Counted from the first letter of the stretch, positions 1-9,665 are shown. The stretch is DNA of 11,941 nucleotides from Nitriliruptoraceae bacterium (GCA_007131525.1 SLQK01000271.1:1-11941); one strand, 5' to 3'. Notes: generated from the sequence alone by a model not told the origin. Numbers and translations: made by a program.

Positions 1-1
1 A

Positions 2-226
2 CCCCGCCGCGACTTCCGCGTGCTCACCCGGCGACGCGGCGGCTACGACGGTGCCTCGATGGTGGACATCCAGCTGCAGGTCGCCGCCACCGGCGCGCTG
101 GTGTGGTCGCAGACCTTCTCCGACGCCCAGCAGGCCGACGAGTTCCAGCGCGAGCTCGAGGACGACCTGGCGTCGATGGATGCGACGTCGTTCCGGCGGA
201 AGTACGGCGTCCCCGCGAGCACATGA
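2..226 (+). CDS. C-terminal part of an unrecognised small protein (5' end outside window)
   Basis: The frame is open from the left edge to a TGA at 224-226. A GTG at 20 and an ATG at 59 lie in frame, but neither has a visible Shine-Dalgarno sequence, so I read this as the tail of a gene that begins upstream. From the ATG it would be only 55 residues. The visible part has a short beta-like stretch (VDIQLQVAATGALVW), then an acidic, probably helical segment (ADEFQRELEDDLASM), and ends RRKYGVPAST. I do not recognise the family and assign no function. Its stop overlaps the pabB start as ATGA (223-226), which suggests co-translation with the p-aminobenzoate genes. That overlap and the actinobacterial-type third-position bias are the main reasons to believe it is real. 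Confidence 0.6.
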   Translation, partial: PRRDFRVLTRRRGGYDGASMVDIQLQVAATGALVWSQTFSDAQQADEFQRELEDDLASMDATSFRRKYGVPAST

Positions 227-1770
227 CCACCGGCGCGTGGGTCGCCACACCGAGGACCGCGGCCCTCCCCGCACTCGTCCTCGACCCGGTCGCGACGCCC
301 CGGGATGGTGACGGCCGGGTCGATGTCGACGCCTGCGTGCAGGCGCTGGGTCCCGCCGATGTCCTGGAGAGCGCCGACGGTTCGGGGTGGCACTACGTGC
401 TGCCCCACGGTCGGTGGCGCCTGACCGACGACGGCCGACGCAGCTGGCTGGAGGCCGCGGGCCGACGGGTCCGCGACCTGGGCTCCGATCCCTTCGCGGC
501 GATCGACCACGTCGGTGCCGAGCTGGGAGCCCATCCCGAGGCCCCCGCCGACCCGGACCTGCCACCCCTGACGGGCGGGCTGGTCGGTGCGCTGGCCTAC
601 GACCTCGCCCGCCGCGTGGAGCACCTGCCCCGGCTCGCGGTCGACGACCGCTCCGGCCCCCTGCTGTCACTCCGGGTCGCCGAGGTGGTGTGCGCGGTCA
701 CGCCGGCGCGTGATCGGGCGCTGCTGGTGGCACGACCGCTGCCCCCCAGCCTCGCCGGCGGTGAGGACCCACGGCGACGTGCCCGGGACGCGGTGGTCAA
801 CGCACGGGACCGGCTGGCCGCGGCCGACCGACGACGGCAGGAGGGGCGGTCACGGTCCCGTGTCGAGCCGACCCGGGTGCCGCCACAGGTCGCCTGGACC
901 AGCCTCCCCCGAGCCGACCACCTCGCGGCCATCGAGGCGCTCCTCGCGGCCATCGGGGCCGGACGGGTGTTCCAGGTCAACCTGGCACAGCGGCTGTCGG
1001 CCCGGTGGTCCGGGGACGTCCACGGCCTGTACCGGGCGCTGCGGTCGGTCTCACCGGCGGCCTTCGGGGCGGCCCTCCCCGACGTCGGTGTGGCCTCGAT
1101 CTCGCCCGAGACCTTCCTCGCGGTCGACGGGCCAGCGGTGCGGACCCGACCGATCAAGGGCACCCGGCCACGGGCCCGGGACGCGGCGCTGGACGCCGCC
1201 CTGGCCGACGACCTGGCAACCGCGGCCAAGGACCGTGCCGAGAACGTCATGGTCGTCGACCTCGAGCGCAACGACCTCGGCCGGGTCTGTCGCCCCGGCT
1301 CCATCGGGGTCCCGGAGCTGACCCGGGTGGAGGCCCATCCGACGGTGTGGCACCTGGTGTCGACGGTCGAGGGTGAGCTGACCGCCGGGACGGGGTACGG
1401 CGCGCTGCTGCGGGCCACCTTCCCCTGCGGCTCCATCACCGGCGCGCCGAAGATCGCCGCGATGTCGCTGATCGAGCAACTGGAGCGGGTCCGCCGCCGG
1501 TGGTACTGCGGGGCGATCGGGTTCCTGTCCCCCGGTCACGCCCGTCTGTCGGTGGCGATCAGGACCGCCACACTGCACCCGGACGGCGTCGTCGACCACG
1601 GGGCGGGTGGTGGCATCGTCGCCGACTCCGATCCGAGCAGCGAGCACGCGGAGACGCTGGACAAGGCGGCGGCGTTCCTGCGGGCCGTCAGCGCGATCCG
1701 GGTCGCCGATGGGCCCCCGAGCGCGGGTGGCGAGCCGGCCAGGTCGCACACCCGGGTGCTGCGCACGTGA
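223..1770 (+). CDS. pabB: Aminodeoxychorismate synthase component I (PabB)
   Basis: A protein of 515 residues that aminates chorismate to 4-amino-4-deoxychorismate in the cytoplasm, the first step towards p-aminobenzoate and folate. It normally takes ammonia from a PabA/TrpG glutaminase, which is not encoded nearby. The N-terminal third is the anthranilate-synthase-I-like N domain. The chorismate-binding domain follows from about residue 240, with RVFQVNLAQRLS (about 248-259), PIKGTRPR (310-317), FPCGSITGAPK (400-410) and GAGGGIVADSDP (460-471). Lys312 in PIKGT is the family's nucleophilic lysine and separates PabB from TrpE, which usually has alanine there. The ATG at 223 is chosen because it overlaps the preceding stop; the frame is open upstream to 103, but that would overlap the preceding gene heavily. 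The next gene overlaps by GTGA. Other chorismate enzymes (TrpE, MenF, salicylate synthase) fit less well. Confidence 0.93.
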   Translation: MTTGAWVATPRTAALPALVLDPVATPRDGDGRVDVDACVQALGPADVLESADGSGWHYVLPHGRWRLTDDGRRSWLEAAGRRVRDLGSDPFAAIDHVGAELGAHPEAPADPDLPPLTGGLVGALAYDLARRVEHLPRLAVDDRSGPLLSLRVAEVVCAVTPARDRALLVARPLPPSLAGGEDPRRRARDAVVNARDRLAAADRRRQEGRSRSRVEPTRVPPQVAWTSLPRADHLAAIEALLAAIGAGRVFQVNLAQRLSARWSGDVHGLYRALRSVSPAAFGAALPDVGVASISPETFLAVDGPAVRTRPIKGTRPRARDAALDAALADDLATAAKDRAENVMVVDLERNDLGRVCRPGSIGVPELTRVEAHPTVWHLVSTVEGELTAGTGYGALLRATFPCGSITGAPKIAAMSLIEQLERVRRRWYCGAIGFLSPGHARLSVAIRTATLHPDGVVDHGAGGGIVADSDPSSEHAETLDKAAAFLRAVSAIRVADGPPSAGGEPARSHTRVLRT

Positions 1771-2639
1771 GCGAGACGATGGTGTGGGTGGATGGACGGC
1801 TCGTGCCGGCCGCCCGTGCCACGGTCAGCGCGCTCGACCGCGGGCTCCGCTCGGGTGAGGGCCTCTACGAGACCCTGCGGGTCCGCCGGCGGCGCGCCTT
1901 CCGGCTCGCGGCGCACCTGGAACGGCTGGAGGCCGGGGCCGCCATCCTCACGATCCCGATCGAGTCGGCCGCGGTGCGGGCCGGGATCGCCGCGGTGGTC
2001 ACGGCCAACGACCACCTCGGCGACGACGTCGTGGTGCGCGTCACCTGCACCGCCGGGCCCCTGGACCTGACGACACCCTTCCCGGGGACCGGGGTCGGCC
2101 CGCCGACGGTCGTGCTCACGGCCCAGCGGACGCGTGCGCCGGACGCACCTCCTCGACCGCCGGCCCGCGGGCACCTCGTCGACCTACGACGCGAGCTCCC
2201 GACGGTCAAGTCGACGGCGTCCCTGCTGTCGCTGGTCGCCCAGCGCGAGGCACGTGCCCACGGCGCCAGCGACGCCATCCTGTGCGACCCGGAAGGACGG
2301 CCCCTGGAGGCGGCCGCGGCCAACCTCGCCGCCGTCGTGGACGGCCAGCTGGTCACCGCTCCGATCAGCGCCGGGATCCTCGGAGGGGTCACCCGCACAG
2401 CCCTGTGCGAGGTGGCGACCGGCTGCGGCCTGGTCGTCACGGAGCGGACGCTGGAACGTGGGGAGCTGCTGGGCGCCGAGGAGGCGCTGCTGACCTCCGC
2501 GGTGCGGGGTGTGCAGCCACTGGTGCGGGTCGACGGGCAACCGATCGGCGACGGCACGCCCGGCCCGGTCACGGCCCGGCTACGGCAGGGGCTCGAGGAC
2601 CTGATCGAGGCGACGGCCGAGCCGCTCGAGCTCAGCTGA
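1767..2639 (+). CDS. pabC: 4-amino-4-deoxychorismate lyase (PabC), class IV PLP aminotransferase fold
   Basis: A protein of 290 residues. The predicted reaction removes pyruvate from aminodeoxychorismate to give p-aminobenzoate, completing the step begun by PabB. Family marks are the N-terminal VWVDGRLVPA, the GEGLYETLRV segment (30-39), the probable PLP lysine Lys148 in PTVKSTASLLS, the Glu181-to-Asn186 stretch LEAAAANL typical of fold-type IV enzymes, and APISAGILGGVTR near residue 200. Sequence alone does not firmly separate PabC from D-amino-acid or branched-chain aminotransferases, but direct coupling to pabB makes the lyase call strong. The GTG start at 1767 overlaps the pabB stop (GTGA). 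An in-frame ATG at 1779 is an alternative. The last 8 bp overlap the 3' end of the convergent npdG. Confidence 0.92.
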   Translation: MSETMVWVDGRLVPAARATVSALDRGLRSGEGLYETLRVRRRRAFRLAAHLERLEAGAAILTIPIESAAVRAGIAAVVTANDHLGDDVVVRVTCTAGPLDLTTPFPGTGVGPPTVVLTAQRTRAPDAPPRPPARGHLVDLRRELPTVKSTASLLSLVAQREARAHGASDAILCDPEGRPLEAAAANLAAVVDGQLVTAPISAGILGGVTRTALCEVATGCGLVVTERTLERGELLGAEEALLTSAVRGVQPLVRVDGQPIGDGTPGPVTARLRQGLEDLIEATAEPLELS

Positions 2640-3297
2640 TCTCCAGCCGGCTGAACCGCACCCCGGCGTGGGTGCGGTAGCGCTTGTTCACCCCGATCAG
2701 CACCGGGGTCAGGGACTCGAGCACCATCGAGAGCCGGAGGGCCCCGACCGCGACCCCCCGCGCGCCCGCGATGCGATCGGCGAGGTCGACGACCAGGTCC
2801 ACGGCGTCGGGATCGTCGCCCGCGACCAGGATGTCCTCGTCGACCGGCCGGTCCAGGGCACCGAGCACCGGCGCGGCGACGGTGTTGAACGCGGACACGA
2901 CGCGGGCCTCGGGGAACCGCCCGGCGATGTGCTCGGCGATGGAGCCCTCCTCGATCATGATCGGGTAGGCCCCGCGGCGGTCGAAGGCGAGCGGGTTGAC
3001 CATCGAGACGATGATCGACCGGGTCGCGGTCTCGGCGATCGAGTCCAGGTTGGCCTCGAACCCGTCGAAGGGGACGGCGAGCACGACGACGGGTGCGGCC
3101 CCGGCGGTGGCGTTGTCGGTGCCGGTGATCGCCGCGGCGTCAGCTCCGAGCTCCTCGGTGAGCGCCGCCGCGACGGATGCCCCGCGCGCCGCGTCCCGGG
3201 AGCCGATCACCACCTCGACGCCGGCGAGGGCCAGGCGGGCCGCCAACCCGCGCCCCATCGCTCCGGTGCCGCCGATGATCGCAACAGGTCGTGACAT
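2632..3297 (-). CDS. npdG: NADPH-dependent F420 reductase (F420:NADP oxidoreductase)
   Basis: A protein of 221 residues that transfers hydride between NADP(H) and the deazaflavin cofactor F420 in the cytoplasm. The N-terminal Rossmann motif is IIGGTGAMGRGLA (about 7-19). The second strand ends GSRD (32-35), where Ser and Arg fit binding of the NADP 2'-phosphate. A hydrophobic strand VVLAVPFDGF (71-80) and IIVSMVNPLAF (95-105) follow, and LSMVLESLTPVLIGVNKRY (189-207) forms the C-terminal helical part expected of Fno/NpdG. Length matches the family. The ATG at 3297 has an AAGGAG ribosome site five bases upstream (3303-3308 on the plus strand); the frame stays open to 3846, but that would run through the divergent gene. 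It implies the host makes F420. NADP-dependent Rossmann proteins of other function are the main alternative. Confidence 0.88.
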   Translation of the reverse strand: MSRPVAIIGGTGAMGRGLAARLALAGVEVVIGSRDAARGASVAAALTEELGADAAAITGTDNATAGAAPVVVLAVPFDGFEANLDSIAETATRSIIVSMVNPLAFDRRGAYPIMIEEGSIAEHIAGRFPEARVVSAFNTVAAPVLGALDRPVDEDILVAGDDPDAVDLVVDLADRIAGARGVAVGALRLSMVLESLTPVLIGVNKRYRTHAGVRFSRLEIS

Positions 3298-3406
3298 CTC
3301 TGCTCCTTGCGGGTGCGGGGACGGGAGCGGCCCTGGCGCGCGCAGCCTCGACCGACCAGGGACGGTCCATGGGCAGGTCAGGGACGTGCCAAGGACTCGG
3401 CAGGCC

Positions 3407-3420
3407 ACAGCGGGCGCTGT
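3407..3420. promoter_or_regulatory. Perfect 14-bp palindrome, candidate operator
   Basis: Arms ACAGCG and CGCTGT are separated by GG. It lies in the 237-bp divergent gap between npdG (minus) and the hydrolase gene (plus), five bases upstream of a possible -10 box (TAGACT, 3426-3431), the usual place for a repressor site. No regulator gene stands beside it. A chance palindrome is possible in sequence this rich in GC, so the call rests on its position. Confidence 0.35.
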
Positions 3421-3425
3421 CGGGC

Positions 3426-3431
3426 TAGACT
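3426..3431 (+). promoter_or_regulatory. Possible -10 element for the alpha/beta hydrolase gene
   Basis: TAGACT fits the TANNNT pattern of actinobacterial -10 boxes and lies about 105 bases before the GTG start. No convincing -35 hexamer is visible at the normal spacing, and a GGCTAGCC palindrome (3450-3457) follows in what would be the leader. The rest of the npdG-hydrolase gap shows nothing else I can name. Confidence 0.3.
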
Positions 3432-3534
3432 GCGCTCGCGGCGCCGGCAGGCTAGCCGGCCCGCGCAGTGGCGACGCGCTCGGCACCTGGCGGTCCGGGC
3501 CGTTGGTCGGTGATCGCCGACGAGGGAGGCCGAG

Positions 3535-4422
3535 GTGCCAGCGCGACCCGACGCCGGTCTGCGTTGGCACCGCACGACCATCGCCGGGCGGACCGTGGCC
3601 TACGGTGATGCCGGTGACGGCCCAGCGGTGGTGTTCCTGCACGGGTGGGGCCTGACGGCCCGCTCCTACGCCCAGACCTTCCCGCTGATCGCCGCCAGCG
3701 GATCCCGGGTGATCGCGCCGGCGTTGCCGGGCTTCGGACGCAGCGACCCGCTGGACGGCGAGTACACCTTCCCGCGCCTGGCCACCTGGGTGCTCGAACT
3801 CCTCGACACCCTCGACCTGCGTGATCCCGTCACCCTGGTCGGGCACTCCTTCGGTGGCGGGGTCGCGACGGCGACCGCCTGGGAGCAGCCCGAGCGGGTG
3901 CGCGCGCTCGTGCTCGTCAACTCCGTGGGCGGCTCGGTGTGGAAGGAGTCACGCAAGGGGCTCCGCAGCCTGTCTGACCGCCCGCTGTGGGACTGGGGCC
4001 TGCACCTGCCGGGCGAGTTCCGGCAGCGCAACTACCGACGCGTCCTGCCGGTCGTCGTGCGCGACCTGGTCGGCAACGCCCTCGCCAACCCGGGGGCGAT
4101 GCGCCGCGCGGGCGAGCTCGCGCGCACCGCCGACCTGCGGGTCGAGCTGACCACCCTCGCGGAACGCGGCCTCCCGGTCTCCATCCTGTGGGGGTCGGAG
4201 GACCAGGTGGTGCCGGAGGCGACCTTCCTTGCGATGTGCGACGCGGCCGGCGCCCCAGGCGACATCATCCCCGAGGCCGGCCACTCCTGGTTGATCGCGG
4301 ACCCCGAGGGCTTCGGCGAGCTGGTCACCAACTCCCTGACGGTCCAGCAGACCCTGGCCGAGCGCACGGCCGACCCCGGTCGTCCCCGCGAGGAGCAGGA
4401 CCAGGTCGGTCGCAGCGCCTGA
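3535..4422 (+). CDS. Alpha/beta-fold hydrolase
   Basis: A 295-residue cytoplasmic serine hydrolase with no signal peptide or membrane helix. The oxyanion-hole motif HGWG is at 36-39, the nucleophile elbow GHSFGG at 103-108 (Ser105), the acid in WGSEDQVVP at Asp223, and the catalytic histidine in EAGHSW at His250, so the triad is complete. Residues about 130-200 form the cap (RKGLRSLSDRPLWDWGLHL and following), which sets substrate choice. The serine nucleophile excludes haloalkane dehalogenase and epoxide hydrolase, which use aspartate. The last 25 residues are polar and probably disordered. The GTG start at 3535 has GAGGGAGG five bases upstream. The gene stands alone, divergent from npdG and convergent with ppc. 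The substrate cannot be inferred; an esterase, a lactonase or a C-C bond hydrolase would all fit. Confidence 0.88.
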   Translation: MPARPDAGLRWHRTTIAGRTVAYGDAGDGPAVVFLHGWGLTARSYAQTFPLIAASGSRVIAPALPGFGRSDPLDGEYTFPRLATWVLELLDTLDLRDPVTLVGHSFGGGVATATAWEQPERVRALVLVNSVGGSVWKESRKGLRSLSDRPLWDWGLHLPGEFRQRNYRRVLPVVVRDLVGNALANPGAMRRAGELARTADLRVELTTLAERGLPVSILWGSEDQVVPEATFLAMCDAAGAPGDIIPEAGHSWLIADPEGFGELVTNSLTVQQTLAERTADPGRPREEQDQVGRSA

Positions 4423-4468
4423 CGGCACCGCCCCGGTCCGGTGACGGGCCAGATCTCGGGCCCGCTCC

Positions 4469-4499
4469 CGGGTCCGGACGCCTGACGGTGCCGGACCCG
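4469..4499. terminator. Hairpin between convergent genes, possible two-way terminator
   Basis: CGGGTCCGG (4469-4477) and its exact reverse complement CCGGACCCG (4491-4499) form a 9-bp stem with a 13-base loop. It sits in the 94-bp gap between the hydrolase stop (4422) and the ppc stop (4517) and could serve both strands. There is no T-run, which is common for hairpin terminators in GC-rich actinobacteria but lowers certainty. Confidence 0.5.
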
Positions 4500-4516
4500 A
4501 GGTCGGGCCGTGGGGG

Positions 4517-7219
<2,703 letters not shown>

Positions 7220-7255
7220 GTTCGTCCCATCATCGACGGCGTCACGGTGCGACCT

Positions 7256-7261
7256 ACGCTA
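7256..7261 (-). promoter_or_regulatory. Possible -10 element for ppc
   Basis: Read on the minus strand the hexamer is TAGCGT (TANNNT pattern), 36 bases before the ppc start. The -35 position at 17-bp spacing reads TCGAGC, only half matching TTGACA. It is supported mainly by the 153-bp gap upstream of ppc, long for this compact region. Confidence 0.25.
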
Positions 7262-7298
7262 GTCAGCAGCACGACGACGCTCGACCCTGCTGCCCTGT

Positions 7299-7330
7299 CC
7301 GGAGGTCCCTGGTGGCACGGTGCCATCCGG
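7299..7330 (-). terminator. Stem-loop downstream of the ferritin-like gene
   Basis: An outer stem CCGGA (7299-7303) with TCCGG (7326-7330) encloses an inner stem TGGCA (7313-7317) with TGCCA (7321-7325) and a three-base loop. It begins about 43 bases past the ferritin-like gene's stop and before the ppc promoter candidate, where a terminator or attenuating hairpin would be expected. There is no T-run, and the bulged side makes the fold less certain. Confidence 0.3.
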
Positions 7331-7372
7331 CTCCGCGCCGGTGCTGCCCCGTGGCGTCTCGGTCGCGACGGG

Positions 7373-8101
7373 TCAGTCCTCGTCGAGGTCCTCGAGCCCG
7401 AGCATGACCGTCCGTCGGCGATGTCCGGTCAGCACCTCCATCGCCAGGCGCTTGACCTGGGCCTCCCCGGTGGTGCCCTGCTCCGCGGCGGCGCCGGCGA
7501 ACAGCACCTTCAGCGCGTCCGTCTCGCCCATCGCCTCCTGGTAGCTCGTCAGCGCCCGCCCCAGCAGGTCGCCGGAGAGCTGACGGGCCCGGCGGACCGA
7601 GTCCTCGTCGACCAGCTGCGCCTTGAGCTGCTCGACGGCTGCGGCCTCGAAGACGTCCCGACCGCCGATGGCCTCCCTGACCAGCTGGGCGGTGTCACCA
7701 TCGAGGACCGGCGCGATCGCGGCGGCGAAGTCGGCGGCGATCGGGAGGCCGAGCGCGAAGAACACGCTGGCGCCGAACCAATCGTCCAGGGGTGCCCGGT
7801 CGAAGTAGGCGTCGAAGTGGGGCTTCATGGCGTCCATGACCTGCTCGGGCTCATCGACCCGTCCCGAAAGGTCGGCCAGGAGCGCCCGGTAGGCCGCGAG
7901 CTCGTGCTCGACGACCGTGGCGGCACCGTCGGCGGTGGCAGCGTCAGGCGCCACCGCGATGACCCGTGCGGCCGCGTCGATCGCCCGCAGCTGGCCGTAG
8001 GCCAGAGCGCCGAGGAGCTCGACGGTCGCCGCCGCTCGGGCTTCGGGGGTCGGTGCGTGGGTGGTGTCGCTCACGTTCAGGTCGCCCTCCGCGGCCGCCA
8101 T
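7373..8101 (-). CDS. Ferritin-like fold protein of the MiaE-like actinobacterial family, probably without its metal site
   Basis: A 242-residue, almost wholly helical, alanine-rich protein. The layout VELLGALAYGQLRAI (27-41), LDDWFGASVFFALGLPIAADF (105-125) and the C-terminal GHRRRTVMLGL (226-236) matches, from memory, an actinobacterial family with a ferritin-like bundle related to the tRNA hydroxylase MiaE. Members usually carry Glu in AYGEL, an ExxH pair in helix 2 and a His/Glu pair in the later helix. Here these read Gln37, Glu67-x-x-Ala70 and Arg148-Asp149, so the diiron centre looks lost. The role is unknown; it may be structural or bind something else. The ATG at 8101 (GGAG eight bases upstream) overlaps iclR by 25 bp. 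An in-frame GTG at 8074 with GGAGGG ten bases upstream, just past the iclR stop, is a real alternative. Confidence 0.7.
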   Translation of the reverse strand: MAAAEGDLNVSDTTHAPTPEARAAATVELLGALAYGQLRAIDAAARVIAVAPDAATADGAATVVEHELAAYRALLADLSGRVDEPEQVMDAMKPHFDAYFDRAPLDDWFGASVFFALGLPIAADFAAAIAPVLDGDTAQLVREAIGGRDVFEAAAVEQLKAQLVDEDSVRRARQLSGDLLGRALTSYQEAMGETDALKVLFAGAAAEQGTTGEAQVKRLAMEVLTGHRRRTVMLGLEDLDED

Positions 8102-8814
8102 CCGAGCCGCTCCGAGATCTCCCGCGCGGACCGCAGCACGCGCAGCGCGATGGACTCCGGCTCCGGGAGCCGGGCCGTGGGGGCCACGATACCCACCGCG
8201 GCCACGGCCTTGCCCGTGTGATCGAACACCGGCGCGGCGACGCCCGACGCCCCAGGCTCGAGCTCGTCACGGGTGTAGGCGACCCCCCGTTGGCGCACCG
8301 ACTGCAGCTCGGGGCTGCGGGCGCCCTCCGGGAGGAAGGCCAGCAGCGCCTTGCCGTGGGCCGCGACACCCAGGGGGTGCCGGAACCCGACCCGGTAGTT
8401 GACCTGCACGAACCGGTCGCCGGGCTCGATGACCTCCACCACGACCAGGTCGTCGCGGTCGCGGACCGCGAGGCAGGCGGTCTCGCCCGTGTCGTCCGAC
8501 AGCGACCGCAGCGGGGGCCCGGCCAGACGCCGGACCTCCAACCCCTGCGCGGCCCGGACACCGAGCTCCAGCATCGACAGGCCGAGCCGGTAGCGGCGGG
8601 TCTCCGCATCCCGGGTCACGAAACCCTCGGCGACGAGGGTGTCGAGCAGGCGGTAGAGCACCGCCCGGTCGAGCCCCGTGCTCTCGGCCAGCCCCGAGAC
8701 GGTCGCACCGTCGTTGTGCTCCCCCAGCGCGTTGAGTAACGACAGGCCCCGGGACAGGGTGCGCGATCCGCTGGATCGCCGACCGCTCCTGGCGTCGACC
8801 TCGGTCTCGCTCAC
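8077..8814 (-). CDS. IclR-family transcriptional regulator
   Basis: A 245-residue DNA-binding regulator. The N-terminal winged helix runs from about residue 16 to 76: SRGLSLLNALGE, then VSGLAESTGLDRAVLYRLLDTL (39-60) as the helix-turn-helix, and the wing GFVTRDAETRRYRLG. The C-terminal effector domain holds the typical HPLGVAAHGKALLAFLP (146-162) and SGVAAPVFDHTGKAVAAVGI (190-209). Length is standard. The GTG at 8814 has a strong GGAGGAGGGAG ribosome site seven bases upstream; a longer in-frame reading to 9132 is low-complexity and would cover the divergent control region. The ligand and targets are unknown. IclR proteins often control adjacent or divergent genes, here the ferritin-like gene and ppc downstream and clpP divergently, as well as themselves. 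Confidence 0.92.
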   Translation of the reverse strand: MSETEVDARSGRRSSGSRTLSRGLSLLNALGEHNDGATVSGLAESTGLDRAVLYRLLDTLVAEGFVTRDAETRRYRLGLSMLELGVRAAQGLEVRRLAGPPLRSLSDDTGETACLAVRDRDDLVVVEVIEPGDRFVQVNYRVGFRHPLGVAAHGKALLAFLPEGARSPELQSVRQRGVAYTRDELEPGASGVAAPVFDHTGKAVAAVGIVAPTARLPEPESIALRVLRSAREISERLGWRPRRAT

Positions 8815-8891
8815 GGGACTCCCTCCTCCCGTCGCAGGTCGTGACACCGGGTGGACCGGTGCCACCGGGGGCCTGCGCGGGGTCCGCGTTG

Positions 8892-8909
8892 CCGCACACC
8901 GGCGTGCGG
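8892..8909. promoter_or_regulatory. 18-bp near-perfect dyad, candidate IclR operator
   Basis: The half-sites CCGCACACC and GGCGTGCGG are reverse complements except at one base pair (16 of 18 positions symmetric). It lies 78 bases upstream of the iclR start in the divergent iclR-clpP gap. IclR-type proteins bind dyads of about this size near their own genes. The match to this regulator is inference. Confidence 0.35.
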
Positions 8910-8926
8910 TGGTCGCGTGAGTGTGC

Positions 8927-8941
8927 TGCGCGACCCGCGCA
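8927..8941. promoter_or_regulatory. 15-bp perfect dyad in the iclR-clpP gap
   Basis: TGCGCG and CGCGCA flank ACC. It is centred about 33 bp from the neighbouring 18-bp dyad. It could be a second operator or a small hairpin in a leader; chance is possible given the CG-only arms. Apart from these dyads and a possible -10 before clpP, I see nothing else in the 281-bp gap. Confidence 0.25.
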
Positions 8942-9042
8942 CGGTCAAGGCCTGGAGCCCGGCTGGACGGCCGGTCACCGCGAACTGGCCGGGTGTCTGA
9001 GCGCCCGCGACGCAGCCTCCCGGGCGAGGTGTGACCCATCGC

Positions 9043-9048
9043 TACCAT
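9043..9048 (+). promoter_or_regulatory. Possible -10 element for clpP
   Basis: TACCAT (TANNNT pattern) lies 47 bases before the clpP GTG. No good -35 hexamer is visible. The predicted start would give a leader of about 40 bases containing the AAGGA ribosome site (9085-9089). Confidence 0.3.
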
Positions 9049-9095
9049 CCGCGACGTGGCGGCAGACGTCACGATCCCGACGACAAGGACGGTCC

Positions 9096-9665
9096 GTGGC
9101 CGAGGAGATCGAGAAGCTACTGGGTGGCACACGCCGCGCCTTCGACACGCTGTTCGAGTCGCGCATCCTGTTCCTCAAGGGGCCCCTGGAGGACGATGTC
9201 GCCGACAACCTCGTGGCGCAGCTGCTCGCCCTCGACGCGGCCAGCAACGAGGACATCACCCTCTACATCAACTCCCCCGGCGGGATCATCACGGGGATGT
9301 TCGCGATCTACGACTCCATGCGGCTGCTGAAGAGCAAGGTGAACGTCCGCTGCATCGGCCTGGCAGCCTCGGCCGGCGCGTTCCTGCTGGCGACCGGGAC
9401 CGGCACCCGCTCGGCGACGGAGAACGCCCGCATCATGATCCACCAGCCGCTCGGCGGCGCCCGGGGGACGGCCAAGGACATCGAGATCCAGGCCAAGAAC
9501 ATCGTGTGGATCCGTGAGCGGATCAACGAGATCCTGGCGGAGCGGACCGGGCAGTCGCTGGAGACGATCCAGAAGGACACCGACCGCGACAAGTGGATGA
9601 CCGCCGCCGAGGCCCTGGAGTACGGCCTGATCGACGAGGTCATCGAGCCGGGTCGCGGCAGCTGA
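9096..9665 (+). CDS. clpP: ATP-dependent Clp protease proteolytic subunit (ClpP)
   Basis: A 189-residue serine peptidase subunit that forms the double-heptamer chamber fed by AAA+ unfoldases such as ClpX or ClpC. The triad is intact: Ser92 in LAASAGAFLL, His116 in ARIMIHQPLGGARG and Asp165 in DTDRDKWMTAAEALEYG. The substrate-strand motif YINSPGG is at 57-63. The N-terminus is short and reads FDTLFESRILFLKG rather than the more usual YSRLLKERIIFLG type, so any propeptide is minimal. The GTG at 9096 has AAGGA six bases upstream. Unlike the usual tandem clpP1-clpP2 pair with clpX in actinobacteria, this copy stands alone with unrelated genes, which suggests an extra paralogue or a relocated one. 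The downstream amidotransferase gene starts 14 bases after its stop, so the two are probably cotranscribed. Confidence 0.95.
   Translation: MAEEIEKLLGGTRRAFDTLFESRILFLKGPLEDDVADNLVAQLLALDAASNEDITLYINSPGGIITGMFAIYDSMRLLKSKVNVRCIGLAASAGAFLLATGTGTRSATENARIMIHQPLGGARGTAKDIEIQAKNIVWIRERINEILAERTGQSLETIQKDTDRDKWMTAAEALEYGLIDEVIEPGRGS

Noticed and set aside
597..1749. Minus-strand frames opposite pabB
   Set aside because: PabB motifs fix the coding strand; the opposite frames are Arg/Ser/Ala-rich and unsupported.
3298..3846. N-terminal extension of npdG by about 180 residues
   Set aside because: The extension overlaps the divergent hydrolase gene and its control region, is Pro/Gly/Arg-rich, and a strong AAGGAG site supports the ATG at 3297.
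8815..9132. N-terminal extension of the IclR protein by about 105 residues
   Set aside because: It is low-complexity, would overlap the clpP start, and the GTG at 8814 has an excellent ribosome site and gives normal family length.
9056..9517. Leaderless-looking GTG frame just after the TACCAT hexamer
   Set aside because: It is out of frame with clpP, and its product past the first residues is a shadow of clpP.
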